Below are positions 12,539 to 22,860 of a stretch of DNA of 64,000 nt, in pieces. Position 1 is the first letter of the stretch. Every line of letters begins with the position of its first letter. Source of the stretch: Bactericera cockerelli (taxonomy: Eukaryota; Arthropoda; Insecta; Hemiptera; Triozidae); contig CM044958.1 of assembly GCA_024516035.1 (NCBI GenBank), positions 25,909,759 through 25,973,758 of the forward strand, in the 5' to 3' direction. Position numbers and translations under genes: made by a program. Under the pieces are notes generated by a model. It saw nothing but the letters and a program-made list of their open reading frames with translations, was not told where the DNA came from and ran no database searches.

Positions 12539-12742
12539 ACTGATTTTCTTGTTGCCGAGGCTGTTGGTGTCACTCCAGCTGGCAACATAGCCGTTGCTAG
12601 TGAACACATTGCTGTTGAGAGAAACGTCGTTGTTGAAGGATGGCATCGCGAAATTGGTGTAGAAACATTCGTCTGTCTCCGGGAGCCAATGGCTGAGGTC
12701 CTTATTGGACAAGGACACTAGGGGAACCATCTGAGCGGACAT
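12539..12742 (-). CDS. Candidate 5' coding exon of an unidentified gene
   Basis: An open frame of 68 codons begins with ATG at 12742 (alternative in-frame ATG at 12730, context CAGATGG) and runs in phase 0 into a perfect donor, AGT|GTAAGT. A stop lies just upstream in frame, so this would be a first coding exon. The sequence begins MSAQMVPLVSLSNKDLSHWL and contains DECFYTNFAMPSF and YVASWSDTNSLGNKKIS; it is rich in Asn and Ser and more GC-balanced than its surroundings. I recognise no family, signal peptide or membrane segment. The remaining exons would lie to the left and were not found. Equally, the frame could be a chance open frame beside a MITE. Confidence 0.35.
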
Positions 12743-12779
12743 ACCGCGGACGGCCCAAAGCTCCAAGTTAGAAAGTCAA

Positions 12780-13740
12780 CACCAAGAAGTGAGGTGTGTA
12801 ACACAGTCCGGATCAGCAAATTTTCAAGACTTATTAAAAACGAATCAGTACTGGCGTTAGAAAATTCTTATACAATTGAAATAATTTATCACGTTGGTAG
12901 AACGAAGTAAATTGAGCGTAATGATAAGTGACCAACTGTTACGATTAATCACAAAAGAAGGCAGTTTTAAAAGCACACGTGTTATAAAATCGGTTAAAAT
13001 TAATAGTAAATTAAATAAAAAATATTTTTCGCACAAAAAAACGGCAGCACTTTCTATTTGGAATTGCTTAAATAAAAGAAATAAAGACGAGTTGTAAGAA
13101 CGATAAAAATAATTGAATTCACTGGAGAAGAACTAGCGGAAAGCTCGACTTTGCGTGACGAGTGCAACTTCTAGAATGAATACTCGAATAGGAAAAGTTT
13201 CCGAGTCTCATTCAGCTGATAATCTGTGGGTGTTAAAATGAGGCCCCTCTTGTTCCCTACTCCTTTAATCCAAGCTCAGAACAGTTCAGACTTCAGAATA
13301 GAGTATCAGAACGTTTTTTTATTTCTCACATTGATAACAAACGCAAGGGGGATATTTCCCGCGAGAGTTGAAAAATCCCACGAAAAAAATCCCATGTGTT
13401 TGTAACATTAACTGATAGTGATAATCTGATGAGATGAAAAAATAAAAACATTATTATTATTATAGACGACAAGTGTGACTGGGTTAATGTGCTCATCGTG
13501 TTAATGAAACGTGTGTGAACAAAATATTATCGTGATTCATCCCTCGTGCGAGGTGCAAGTTCAATGTATTCAAAATAATAATAAATGATTATATGATGTA
13601 AACATCAAATTCGTCAAACGACTTTCGATTGCCAGTCAAAATACTGAACTATCAAGCAAGGTTTCTTGTTTGCGCATTTTCAATTTTACTCTACATGAAC
13701 ATGAACTCTATGACAGATTATTAGTATCTTGTTAGCATAA
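12780..13740. other. Region upstream of candidate exon, no gene seen
   Basis: It would be the 5' flank or 5' UTR of the candidate exon if that is real. 13110-13330 is somewhat richer in G and C than the neighbourhood. No TATA box or other core promoter element is clear enough to call. Confidence 0.3.
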
Positions 13741-13744
13741 TAGC

Positions 13745-13900
13745 CGTAGTAACTGCACCAAGTAGTTAGCCTCCCCACTCGTCTTGTCTGCAGGTAACCG
13801 GGGTGGAATCCCAATCGGATTTTTCTATTCATGGCATCAGGGACGGCCGGTGCTAAGGAGCTGCGGAACTCCAGCACCCCCAGACGAAAAGGAAAGAAAA
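13745..13900 (-). repeat. Possible decayed SINE
   Basis: The minus strand has a B-box-like GGGATTCCACCCCGG and, about 40 bases away, GGGGAGGCTAACTACTTGG, an island of GC-rich sequence in AT-rich surroundings. The A/B-box order is not convincing and no second copy was seen. Confidence 0.25.
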
Positions 13901-14020
13901 GATTTTTTTTCATGTCTCTCTAGCTTGTAGTGAATGAAAATCATTACGCATATTTCGAACAAAAATTCATAAAAATTATCTAATTATAATTAGATAAACC
14001 TTAGCCAAGCTTGATTGTAG

Positions 14021-14105
14021 AATAGAATAGAATAGAATAGAATAGAATATATTTTATTGTAAATAAAGCCTTTCGGCATCTTACAACGTCAATAGTATAA
14101 AAATT
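14021..14105 (-). repeat. LINE 3' end with pentanucleotide tail
   Basis: Six AATAG units (about 14020-14049) are followed by AATATATTTTATTGTAAATA and CTTTCGGCATCTTACAACG. Read on the minus strand this is a retroelement 3' terminus with a (CTATT)n tail, as in CR1/Jockey-type LINEs. Only the end is present. Confidence 0.5.
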
Positions 14106-14382
14106 ACATTAGTACAATTAAATGTTACAATATAAGTAGTTACGTAGAAAAATAATAATAAAATATTAGATACTACATAATTATGTAAATGTATTTCATA
14201 GTATAATGTAGATTGCCATGGTAAATTGTTTATGAAATACTATATTCGTAGTTTATGCCTACGATAAAGATATAATCATGATAGTATTATAAAGTAAAGT
14301 ACATATAATAATTATAATAAAGTAGAGATTGTAGAGAACATAAATATAAACTTTTGACCAATAAAGCTTTCATATTGGTTTT

Positions 14383-14478
14383 AGGGGAGAGCCAACTTCA
14401 CGGACCTATATCTAACGCGCTTCTTACTTTAGGGGCGAGCCAACTTCACGGAGCTATATCTAACGCGCTTCTTACTTT
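14383..14478. repeat. Tandem duplication of a 48-bp unit
   Basis: Two adjacent units, 14383-14430 and 14431-14478, differ at two or three positions (AGGGGAGAGCCAACTTCACG and AGGGGCGAGCCAACTTCACG, each ending in ACGCGCTTCTTACTTT). They open a GC-rich block that extends to about 14735 and contains several strong hairpins. Confidence 0.8.
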
Positions 14479-14735
14479 TTGGCTTCTCCGTGCGGAACGC
14501 TGCCGCGCTCCGTAGAGCATTTCTCTTTTCTCTGCTCATGCCTTATTGAAAGAGAAGGCATGGAGCAGACCCGCACAGCGGGTTGGTCTCGGGGGAGACG
14601 AGAAGGAGGCAAATAGTGTCCACTGAAAAATTTCTAACTGATTGCAGAGCTAATAGAGTGATGTGGTAAAAATTCGAATTATTTTTAGATTTCCGTTCAG
14701 AGGAGGAAGAGGGGAAGCCCTCCGGCTTCCCCTTC
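14479..14735. other. GC-rich island with stacked hairpins
   Basis: CTGCTCATGCCT pairs with AGGCATGGAGCAG (about 14531-14568), GACCCGC with GCGGGTTGGTC (about 14568-14589), and GGAAGCC with GGCTTCC (about 14712-14730). There is no convincing protein frame. It may be the structured end of a transposon or a non-coding RNA; the sequence alone does not decide. Confidence 0.35.
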
Positions 14736-15079
14736 ATCCACTGAACTAATTTACTGGTTCCTTCCGGAACTAAAACTAACAATTAGTTCAAGGTCTCCTT
14801 CTCCTTTGTGCCTGACTCGGTTCGTGCCCTTTCGTTCCGCGAAATTTATGTTAATAATTTCACGTGTTTTTGTTTTGAAAATTAATTAATAATCGATAAC
14901 AATTTATTTAATGATTTAAAGTACAGTGTAACAAATAACAATTTTATTAATCATTGAATTTACCTAACAGTTTATTTTACCCAAAGTTTTGTAAACATAA
15001 TATCGGTCTATAAGATTATAACATTTATTGACATTTTCATGTCTTTGCTCTGGCACATAACCAAAATTATGTGACGAAA

Positions 15080-15240
15080 TTGTGTAACGATATTATGTAA
15101 CGATATTATGTAACGATATTATGTAACGAAATATCGAATTGTAAAGGGAGAGAAGTCTTCTAATATCGGATATCGATATTATGGTTTCGATATTATCGAT
15201 ATACCTAATATCGATATTTTCGTTTCGATATTGCAACCCT
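15080..15240. repeat. Tandem and palindromic ATATCG repeats
   Basis: Three and a half tandem units of about 13 bases (TATGTAACGATAT) at 15083-15130 are followed by several palindromes of the ATATCGATAT type to 15233, ending at GATATTGCAACCCT. One site reads TATCGATA, the sequence bound by DREF in Drosophila; no promoter context supports function. The GGGTTGCAATATCG end resembles ends of hAT-like MITEs, but no matching left end was found. Confidence 0.45.
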
Positions 15241-16155
15241 AAGAGAAGAGGGAAAGTGTGTGTCATGCGCACAATACGAAATTTGGTCAGTTGGGTTTTG
15301 GACCTTGAATAGTAAAGATGAAAATGTCGAAATGGTTGCAGACTCGTATGCAAGCGTTTTTTTTATTTTAATTACAAGATTGTGCTAGATATGGGAGGCT
15401 AAATCATTGACTGGTTTCCTAGGTCTGGCATAATGCTACTGGCAACAATGTTAATATCAAAAACACATGACATCTCACATGGTATGTGGCTTCGTGACAT
15501 TTCGTATGAGGTCGTGTAGATAATGTAAACTGAATACAACTGAAGACTGTCCTCAGTAGCATATTACATAGATATATAGTTCTTGCCTAATATTTTATCC
15601 TTAATTTTGAATTCATTTTAAGATTAAATTTGTGCAATCAATTGAAGTTGGGTTTGAAACTTCTTATAAAGGATATTAAAATTAAATTAGCATTATCGAT
15701 TCATTCTCTTTAAAGTTAAAAATGTATATTTTTACTTTTAGTATTGTTTTTTTTATCACAGAGGAATTAGGTAATTACATTTCAAAGCAGGTATGGAAAA
15801 ACAAAATTAATTCAGTTGACATCTTATTAAGAATAAGTTTTCTTTGTTTTTACTTGACAAAAAAATGATTTCAAACATAGGTAGGTACATATTTGATTCT
15901 GACTTTAATGAAAAAGCCATTCACAAGTTTTGTTCGAAATCCAGCGAATGGATTCTACTCCAAATAATCAGTAGAGTAAAGAGTAAGTCCTTTATAAATT
16001 CTTATTTTCTTTCTTTTGAACATTTTTTATTCTTATGTATGTTGAAAAAAAATCTACAATGGTCGTGAAAAATAAACGTTATTCCAAAATTATCATCATA
16101 ATATATTTGCGTCAGCTAATCATTTTTATAAATTAAAACAAATTAATTTATTATG
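15241..16155. other. Intergenic, nothing recognised
   Basis: AT-rich; no supported gene or repeat end. Confidence 0.35.
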
Positions 16156-16159
16156 ATAC

Positions 16160-16258
16160 TTAACCACTCTAACTGAATTCTCGAAAATCACCATACGTGA
16201 GACTTGAACTCCCTGACATAACCACTTCACCACCAGGCCTTGCAGACATGTATTAAAT
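16160..16258 (-). repeat. tRNA-like SINE head
   Basis: Minus strand: A-box-like GGTGGTGAAGTGGTTATG and B-box GGGAGTTCAAGTCTCAC with tRNA-like spacing (about 16185-16250). It has no match to the bodies of the other families here and is possibly 3' truncated. Confidence 0.45.
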
Positions 16259-16589
16259 GTTGCATAGTTTTTCTTTTCGTAAAATTTTGACAGCACTCCC
16301 AAACCAAATTCCCACCGGCCGCGCCTGCATGGCATGTGACAACAAATTGAAGAATCATTGCAAGGCATGATGAACTTTCACAAAAGTTGCATAGGTACGG
16401 TTTTTGATGGGTTCAATCAAGTCTGTTTATAACTCAAGTTCATAAGATAAACAAATTTTCAAAAAAAGGAATCACAATAATAGGAATGAAAAATGATGAT
16501 TTACAACTTTTCACTAGCAAAAACAGCAACATTGATATAGCCGTGGGGGATCCAGGAGTCCAACTGCATTGATTTTCCAAATCCAAAAA

Positions 16590-16680
16590 TAGCTCTTAAG
16601 TGGAAAGTAACTCAAAGCATTTTCTGCCACCTAATCTTCAAGAGTCTTATTATTATGTGGTCACAAACCGAAATAAAAAA
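16590..16680 (-). repeat. S3 SINE 3' fragment
   Basis: CTCTTAAGTGGAAAGTAACT, then GCATTTTCTGCCACCTAATC and TTATTATGTGGTCACAAAC, match the S3 body seen at 11594-11690. The tRNA head is missing. Confidence 0.65.
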
Positions 16681-17027
16681 GGAAAAAACACAAGCATAGA
16701 ACTGGCTACAACCTTAAGTCTCTTTTCCTCATAAGAGCACATTGGAACAATATTCGCTGATGCTTGACCTTGTGCCAAATTCCTATACCAAACAAACCTA
16801 TAGGTACACATGTGGTACCAGAAAGAAACGAAGTTTCGTGACTTATTCAACACAACGTTTTATACAACCAAATATGAAACAGAAATATTTGGTTTAATTC
16901 ATAATATTGTATACTAGACTAGGTCACTAGGTACTTATAATTAATTTGTTTTCATATAATAAATTTTCCCAGTCAAGTAACTTCGAACTTATGGTGTGAG
17001 AGAAGTATCATGTGAACATTAAATATT

Positions 17028-18020
17028 CACTGCCAATTATGGACACAATACTTCCTCGTGATTGGTTCACATTTTCATGATTGATATACAGGGTGGCCCA
17101 GTTTTATGGACCGATTTAACGATGGTAATGAATTAAAAATGGGACCATCTACAATGTAATTGTACAACACCTATCATTGTACAACACCTATAATATGTGT
17201 ACACTTTCGTTCAAATCCTTTCAACATTTTTTTTTTTTTTTTTCGCGCGTTGCAAGGATGCAATTAACAGGCAGACACAAAACCAAAGTTACTCCAGGAA
17301 TATGAAAAAAAAATCTGGTGTAAACATCACACGACTTTCCTTATCTCCCAAAAAGGAGTCGAATTCCGCCACTGGTGACTGAACGGTAACAGATAACTAA
17401 AAATCAATGCCAAATTCGTGATCAGCACTTCAAAATCATTTAATTTGATATGTCACAACCCCCATCTAGGATGAATAATAAAAAAGTTAGTCCAATCGGG
17501 TCCCCCTACAATACCGGTAAATTGGGGCCGGTTTCCAAAAAGTTAAAGATATCAAAAAAATGATCAGAGTGAACCCCTATTATTTTTTTAATCTGAGAAA
17601 ATGTTGTTCTCGAACTTTTTTTGTATCTTTAACCAATTCAAAGAAGCGGTGCTTGCGGCCAATATTTGCGGCCCTGCGGCCGAGAATGCGGCCGATTTCA
17701 ACCAAAAGTTTCATGGTTCGTCTGGTGTATAAAATTAATTACCATACCAAATTTCAAGTCTCTAGCTCTTACCGTTCTTGAGATATCCTGTTCACACACA
17801 CACAGACACACGACAGCGCACGGACCAATGGCTGAAAACCACTTTTTTGGTATCCTGAGGCTATGATTCGTCCAGAAATGTGAAAAGCTGGGTAGGTCAA
17901 ATTTTCGACGAATACAATACTTTCCTTATTATAGGATAAGGAAAGTAAAAAATGAATTCGGATGAAAAGTATATTTTATTTTACAAAAACGAATACCTGA
18001 TGTAATATATTCTTGGAAGT
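17028..18020 (+). mobile_element. hpF copy interrupted by an hpE insertion
   Basis: The hpF 5' end (CACTGCCAATTATGGACAC, 17028) and internal hpF blocks (AAAAATGGGACCATCTAC near 17135, GCGCGTTGCAAGGATGCAAT near 17245, GGCAGACACAAAACCAAAGT near 17271) run to 17313. After the hpE copy at 17314-17946 the hpF sequence resumes (TTTTACAAAAACGAATACC near 17978) and ends in a decayed hairpin at about 18020. The interruption lies in an A-run. Confidence 0.7.
17314..17946 (+). mobile_element. hpE element, full-length copy (633 bp)
   Basis: It begins TCTGGTGTAAACATCACACG after an A-run and ends with the hairpin ACTTTCCTTAT...ATAAGGAAAGT followed by As. Along the way: CATCTAGGATGAATAATAAA, TACCGGTAAATTGGGGCCG, a block of GCGGCC repeats (GCGGCCAATATTTGCGGCC), CAAATTTCAAGTCTCTAGC, a CA-rich microsatellite near 17790, and CTGAGGCTATGATTCGTCC. 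Two further full copies lie at 34810-36141. There is no open frame of note. The class is unproven. Confidence 0.75.
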
Positions 18021-18480
18021 AAAATTTTTATAAAATGTAAATTCAAGAAGAGAACAGCATTATTATTATTTTCAAAAGGGAAAAAAAAGACTTGTTTTTT
18101 CACTTCTCAGTTCTACACAGAAAAAAAATCCCACCTTAAAATATTTTTTCCCTATTCTTTCGAACTCTACAGTCTCTACTTCTACATAACTCTAACAGCA
18201 AGGTCGAAGCAGATATTCTTGACGTCACTGTTTCTCTCTTTCTTCATCCTACGGCAAGATATTCCGAGGAACTGAGATGACGTCATATTGTGAAGAAGTT
18301 TATCTTGAGGATTTCATTATGTTCATATTATTCAAATTGAAATTATTATTATTACCAAGACAAAACGGATGTTGCTAATTGGACAAGTTATCAATAGCAA
18401 GAATGTAAGTAAGAATAGCAATATTACTTGTTGCATTTATTTATATGGTTGCTGTTAATGACAAGTAGTTCAACCACAAC
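18021..18480. other. Intergenic, nothing recognised
   Basis: AT-rich; no supported gene. Confidence 0.35.
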
Positions 18481-18605
18481 GGCCCCACTCAGGCTGGGTA
18501 ATGTTTATTTGAGTAGCTGGTTTGTGAGTTTCCAGAGAATGGAGGGTAAAATCCTCGTCGTGATATAAGCCTGTGGTTGAAAGCGACATTAACCAACACC
18601 CCGAA
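18481..18605 (+). repeat. 3' body of the 5S-rRNA SINE family, 5' truncated
   Basis: CGGCCCCACTCAGGCTGGGT, then TTTGTGAGTTTCC, GAATGGAGGGTAAAATCCTC and GAAAGCGACATTAACC match 9785-9900. No 5S part is present. It ends in an A-rich tail. Confidence 0.75.
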
Positions 18606-19044
18606 AAAATAAATCAAAGTTTTATCACACATTATTTTCTCAATTCAAAACATATTTGGTAAAACTTGGGACACAAGAACACGTAAGTTAAAACCAACTT
18701 GTGAAAGTTTTTGATACCAAGTCCAGCAGACTATTCCAAGAAGTGCGGACCTCGCAAATAGCTTCAGGTCAAATCAGACTTGAACCAACTTGTTACTGTA
18801 ATATGGATGTGAATTTTTTGATGTTTTTGCTTAGAGCCGGGAGTTCCCCAGTAAAGTTGTCTGTGATGTTGTAAGAAGCAAAAGTTCCGGTTTGTGATTC
18901 TTGGAATTTTGTGTTAGTCATACGCATAACGTTAGTGGGTCAGTGAGATAGAGGACTTTTGCTTGCTCGAGCGGACTTGTTTTGGAAAAACCACTGTCAT
19001 GCACCAAGTCCAGTATCTGTGAAAAAAAGTTCACAAGAAAAATG

Positions 19045-20371
19045 CACTGTCAATCAATTATGGACACGATACTTCCTCGTGAATGGTTCATATCGTATAC
19101 TTACATTTGGCAATTCTGAGATTTTTACTAAATCACTTCTCTAAAAGTTTTCAATCGATTCTCATAATTAAATGTTTTAAATAGTAACAATAACGGCAAG
19201 TCTTTTTGTCATTTTACTTCCGAGAAATTTCTAATATTATAAATCGGAAGTATTGAGTTCGTTTTTGTAAAAAAAATATTTTTTTGCTCCGATTTCAATT
19301 TTTTCATATTTCTGGACGTTTCATAACCTCCTGAGCAAATTTGGTTTTGTGTCCGTCTGTCGGTCTGTTAAAACGATTCCTTGTAACGCGCAAATCTCGG
19401 AAACTACTCGACCGATTTTGATGAAATTTTGCACCCATCTAGGAGACATTCTCTAGAGTCTAGATGGTCCAATTTTAAATTCATCGAATTCGTACTAGCG
19501 GTTCTTGGTGAAAGAGACCATGCGCCTGACCACTAACTTTTTACTTAAACGCTTATATCTCGTGAACAGTACACCCGATTTTGATGAAATTTTGTATGGT
19601 TATGCATATTATTATTTTACATAGGCTTTTTATATTATTTAATTAATTATAATTTGACTCTGATATTTAAGAAAATTCGAAATTTTGGACAAAAAAGTCA
19701 AAAAATAAGGACTAGGACTTGCCGATACAGAATTTTTTGTAGAATCTAGAATGTAGAAAAAACAATATCCTACCATATAAAACAAACTTGAAGAAAATCG
19801 GTTCAGTCGTTTTGGAGATACAAGTAATTTTGTATAAAATCTCAAAATTGGCACGTGTTTACAATGTGAAACAATCACGAGGAAGTATTGTGTCCATAAT
19901 TGGCAGTGTTTTTTTGTTTTTTTCTTAAAAATAACTTACCGATGTACGAGTTGTGAAAAATGGTAATTGGCACACACATACAAAATAAGATCAAGGTAAA
20001 ATGTATTGTAAGGTTCACGAGAATAAGCTTTAATAAAGTGAAGAGAAAGAGGTAAGTCGCGAGGTATTTATCTCCAGGAAGGATTCGAAGATGATTAATT
20101 TAAAATAGACCATCTGCAAAACGTCTCCTAATATATGAAATCTGTCTTTGAAATCCCTTCAGAATTTTTCGAGATTTGCAAGGAATGCGAATAACAGAAC
20201 GACTGACCGACAAAAGAACCAAAGTTGCTCTGGAAGTTACAACTGTTACAAGTCAATTTTTTTTTAAATCGGAACAAAAACTTTCTTATTTAATGAGCAA
20301 AAACTGTCAATGGTAAACATTGAAAGGATGTCAGTTAGTAAAAATATTATATTATTGATATTCTCGGAAGT
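19045..20371 (+). mobile_element. Old hpF copy split by an inverted hpF insertion
   Basis: The 5' part (CACTGTCAATCAATTATGG at 19045 to about 19215) and the 3' part (about 19909-20371: GTTCACGAGAATAAGC, GACCATCTGCAAAACGTCTC, CGAGATTTGCAAGG, ATTCTCGGAAGT) are diverged halves of one hpF copy in the plus orientation. They are separated by the better preserved minus-strand copy at 19216-19908. Confidence 0.55.
19216..19908 (-). mobile_element. hpF element, full-length copy (693 bp), inverted
   Basis: On the minus strand it starts CACTGCCAATTATGGACAC preceded by an A-run, carries ACGCGCAAATCTCGG-type blocks (plus-strand view) and ACCGACAGACGGACAC-like sequence, and ends in the hairpin ACTTCCGATTTATAATATT / AGAAATTTCTCGGAAGT. 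It lies within an older, opposite hpF copy. Non-coding; the small frames in it are chance. Confidence 0.75.
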
Positions 20372-20588
20372 AATATAACCAATCTCATTCATACATGTAT
20401 ACCGTTTCAAGGTCTAGACAGAATCAATATACTGCAGTAGAACTTGGATAATATGTGGGATTCCTCGATATGTTGAACTGAAGTGCTGCTCTCGACCCCT
20501 GTGGGAGACCAAACTCCTCTTAATGTGAAATGTTGGTACATAGTTACCTGTTTATGTGCATGGAACTGAAAATTTCCCGACTTCTACT

Positions 20589-20796
20589 GTCCCGGTAGCT
20601 CAGTGGTAAAGGCGGCACTCTGTGAATCCAAAGATTCCAGAGGTCGTGGGTTCGAAACCCAGCCGGGACATGACATGTCATCGTCCCATTTGGGATTTTT
20701 ACCACATAATAATACGTCTTGGGCTTACTGCTGGAATAATGGGACTTCAATAGTCCTAATCGGGCAGTATAAATAAGGCGATATTATTATTATTAC
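20589..20796 (+). repeat. tRNA-derived SINE, family S1
   Basis: The head GTCCCGGTAGCTCAGTGGTA...GTGGGTTCGAAACCCAGCCG, then GGGAC, has good A- and B-boxes and pairing ends (20589-20669). The body follows (GTCCCATTTGGGATTTTTAC, CTTGGGCTTACTGCTGGAAT, GGGCAGTATAAATAAGGCG) and ends in ATT repeats. Other copies: 30602-30790 (plus) and 48147-48349 (minus). The anticodon arm is expanded, so a functional tRNA is unlikely. Confidence 0.78.
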
Positions 20797-20869
20797 ACCT
20801 GAAGCCGGAACTTAATTGTTTGTTTTTTTTTTTTTTTTTAATTCCGGAACTTAATTCGGCTACCCCAAA

Positions 20870-21424
20870 ACCTTTACATGTGGAACGTGGACCTCACTAC
20901 TTCTACAACTGGAACAATAGGTTATCGTTTGAATCTCTACATGTCTGACCACATATCTGTTCGTGTTCAGTGTAGGCACAACAAATTAATTGTCAGAGTA
21001 ACACATGGGTCCTCAATCCTCATCCTCAGTAAGAGGAAGCTCAACAACCTAAGGCGCGAGTGACAAATCGCGCGTATTGAAAGATGTGGACGATGGGAAA
21101 TAGGGAGACGAAATCTCTTTTACCTGGATAAAAACTCAAACATGTTTAAGAGAAATATACCTGGCTATATGGAATATCAGGGTTGATTCCTGGCAATTCC
21201 ACATATCCTATAGAAATGAGAATTAAAATATATACCACAAAAATACATTCCGCCCATTTTTTTTTTCTTTTTTTATTTTTCTTTTTTTTTATTATATAAT
21301 ATTTTTTTTAATATTATTATTATTTTTTTTTTTCTTAGTCATAAGTTAGATAGGGTGACTATGTTTTATACATTTTTAATGTCTAATAAACAATAAATAT
21401 ACTATACTATACTATACTATACTA
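20870..21424 (+). repeat. LINE 3' fragment with ACTAT tail
   Basis: The end reads TGTCTAATAAACAATAAATA followed by about five ACTAT units (21400-21424), a microsatellite tail of the CR1/Jockey kind. Upstream, a short frame (20878-21063) contains SDHISVRVQ, reminiscent of the SDH motif of LINE endonucleases, but it is too short to assign. T-rich runs fill 21255-21335. Confidence 0.45.
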
Positions 21425-21943
21425 TCCAAGTTCAAATGCTTTTTCTAAATGCTCTAAATGCATGTCTCTTCGAATTTAGTTTGAATCTTGACGCCCGCGC
21501 CTACAGGTCACTGCTACAGGGAAATCACTCTCAAGATGGTGACTGTAGACCGGACATACGTTAAGATGAATTCGTGCAGTTTTATGTGCACATTTAAATT
21601 CGCACGCAGTTCTATAGATTCGTCTGACTTTCTGATTCCTTACACGACAACGATTTTTTTTATTTTCCTTCAAGCGCTTTAACCTTGTCGACTGACAGGT
21701 CGTTTGCGCTGATCCCCTAGATTGGTTAAATCATATTGTAGAGTCTGATAGCTTTCAGTGATTGAAACAGAGAATCAACGCTTTCGCTACTGTCGTCAGT
21801 GACGCTTTCGGTAATTTTTAACAGCTATATTTGCTATGGAATTCCCACATAAATAAATGCCTTGGACTAATAAAAATACTCTTTAGTGGAAGGTAACATC
21901 AGGAGAGGTTAATGGCCAAAGAATTTTCAACCAAACCAGACGA

Positions 21944-22860
21944 AAAAAACATGTGAGGAAGAGAAAATTGATATTTTACTAGTAAGCGAGCCAAATAAAG
22001 GGAAAGTGAGTAAAGAGAGAGGGTGGTACACGGACAGTAACTGTGATGCAGTGATTGGAGTGAGGGGGAGGAGCATAAGTGGAAGTGAAAGCGGTAGCGG
22101 GCTAGGGTATACATGGATTGGTGTTAATAATGTAAAGATTTTCAGCGTCTATATTTCACCAAATGTGTCGAGAGCAACTGTTGTGAAAATTCTGGACGAC
22201 TTGGGCAAGGAGGTTAGGAGATCCAAGTATAAAGATTTTCTTATAGGTGGGGACTTTAACGCGAAGTCATTCGCCTGGGGATCTAGAATAGAGGACGACA
22301 GAGGAACTCTTTTATCAGAGTGGTTAGGGGAAATGGGCCTGGAGGTTTTAAATGTAGGGGAAACACCAACTTTTATAAGGGGAAATTCAAATTCAATATT
22401 AGATATCACAGTTTGCTCTAGGGGTATTCTAAGCAAAATAAAGAGGTGGAGAGTGTCAGAAGAAGAGAATTTGAGTGATCACCAAACTATCTTCTTTGAG
22501 ATGGGTGATATCGTTGAAAATACAGATGACGAAAGCGCTAATAGGGAGAACAGTGTGAAGTGGATGTATGAAGAAGGAAAGAGAGATATATTGAAAATGC
22601 TACTAGAAAGGGAATTTGAAGGAAGTGACTGTGAGCCGGTAGAGTGCATAGAAAAACTACAAGAAGCGTGTGAGACCATTTTTGGGAGAAAAAATAGAAA
22701 TGGAAATGGGACCAATAGAAAAGGTATGTACTGGTGGAATAAAGAAATTGCGAGCAAAAGGAAAATGTGTCATAGGCAAAGGAGAAGACTAGTGAGAACA
22801 AATAAGAGGAATGATGTAATGGAGGCTGAGAAAAGAGTTGTGGAGACAAGAGTACTATAG
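21944..22860 (+). pseudogene. LINE endonuclease domain, partial
   Basis: The reading frame is open from the truncation point (EEEKIDILLVSEPNKGK) through to a stop at 22860. The metal-binding and catalytic landmarks of APE-like LINE endonucleases are visible: SEPNK near the start, GGDFNAKSFAWGS (about 22246-22285), TPTFIRGNSNSILDITVCS, and LSDHQTIFFE (about 22474-22500). The N-terminal strand with the first catalytic Asn is missing. The frame then passes by one base into the reverse transcriptase frame near 22838. It would nick target DNA in an intact element. Confidence 0.8.

Noticed and set aside
12527..12721. 64-aa plus-strand frame
   Set aside because: It is antisense to the candidate exon, which has the donor site; only one strand can be real and the donor favours the minus strand.
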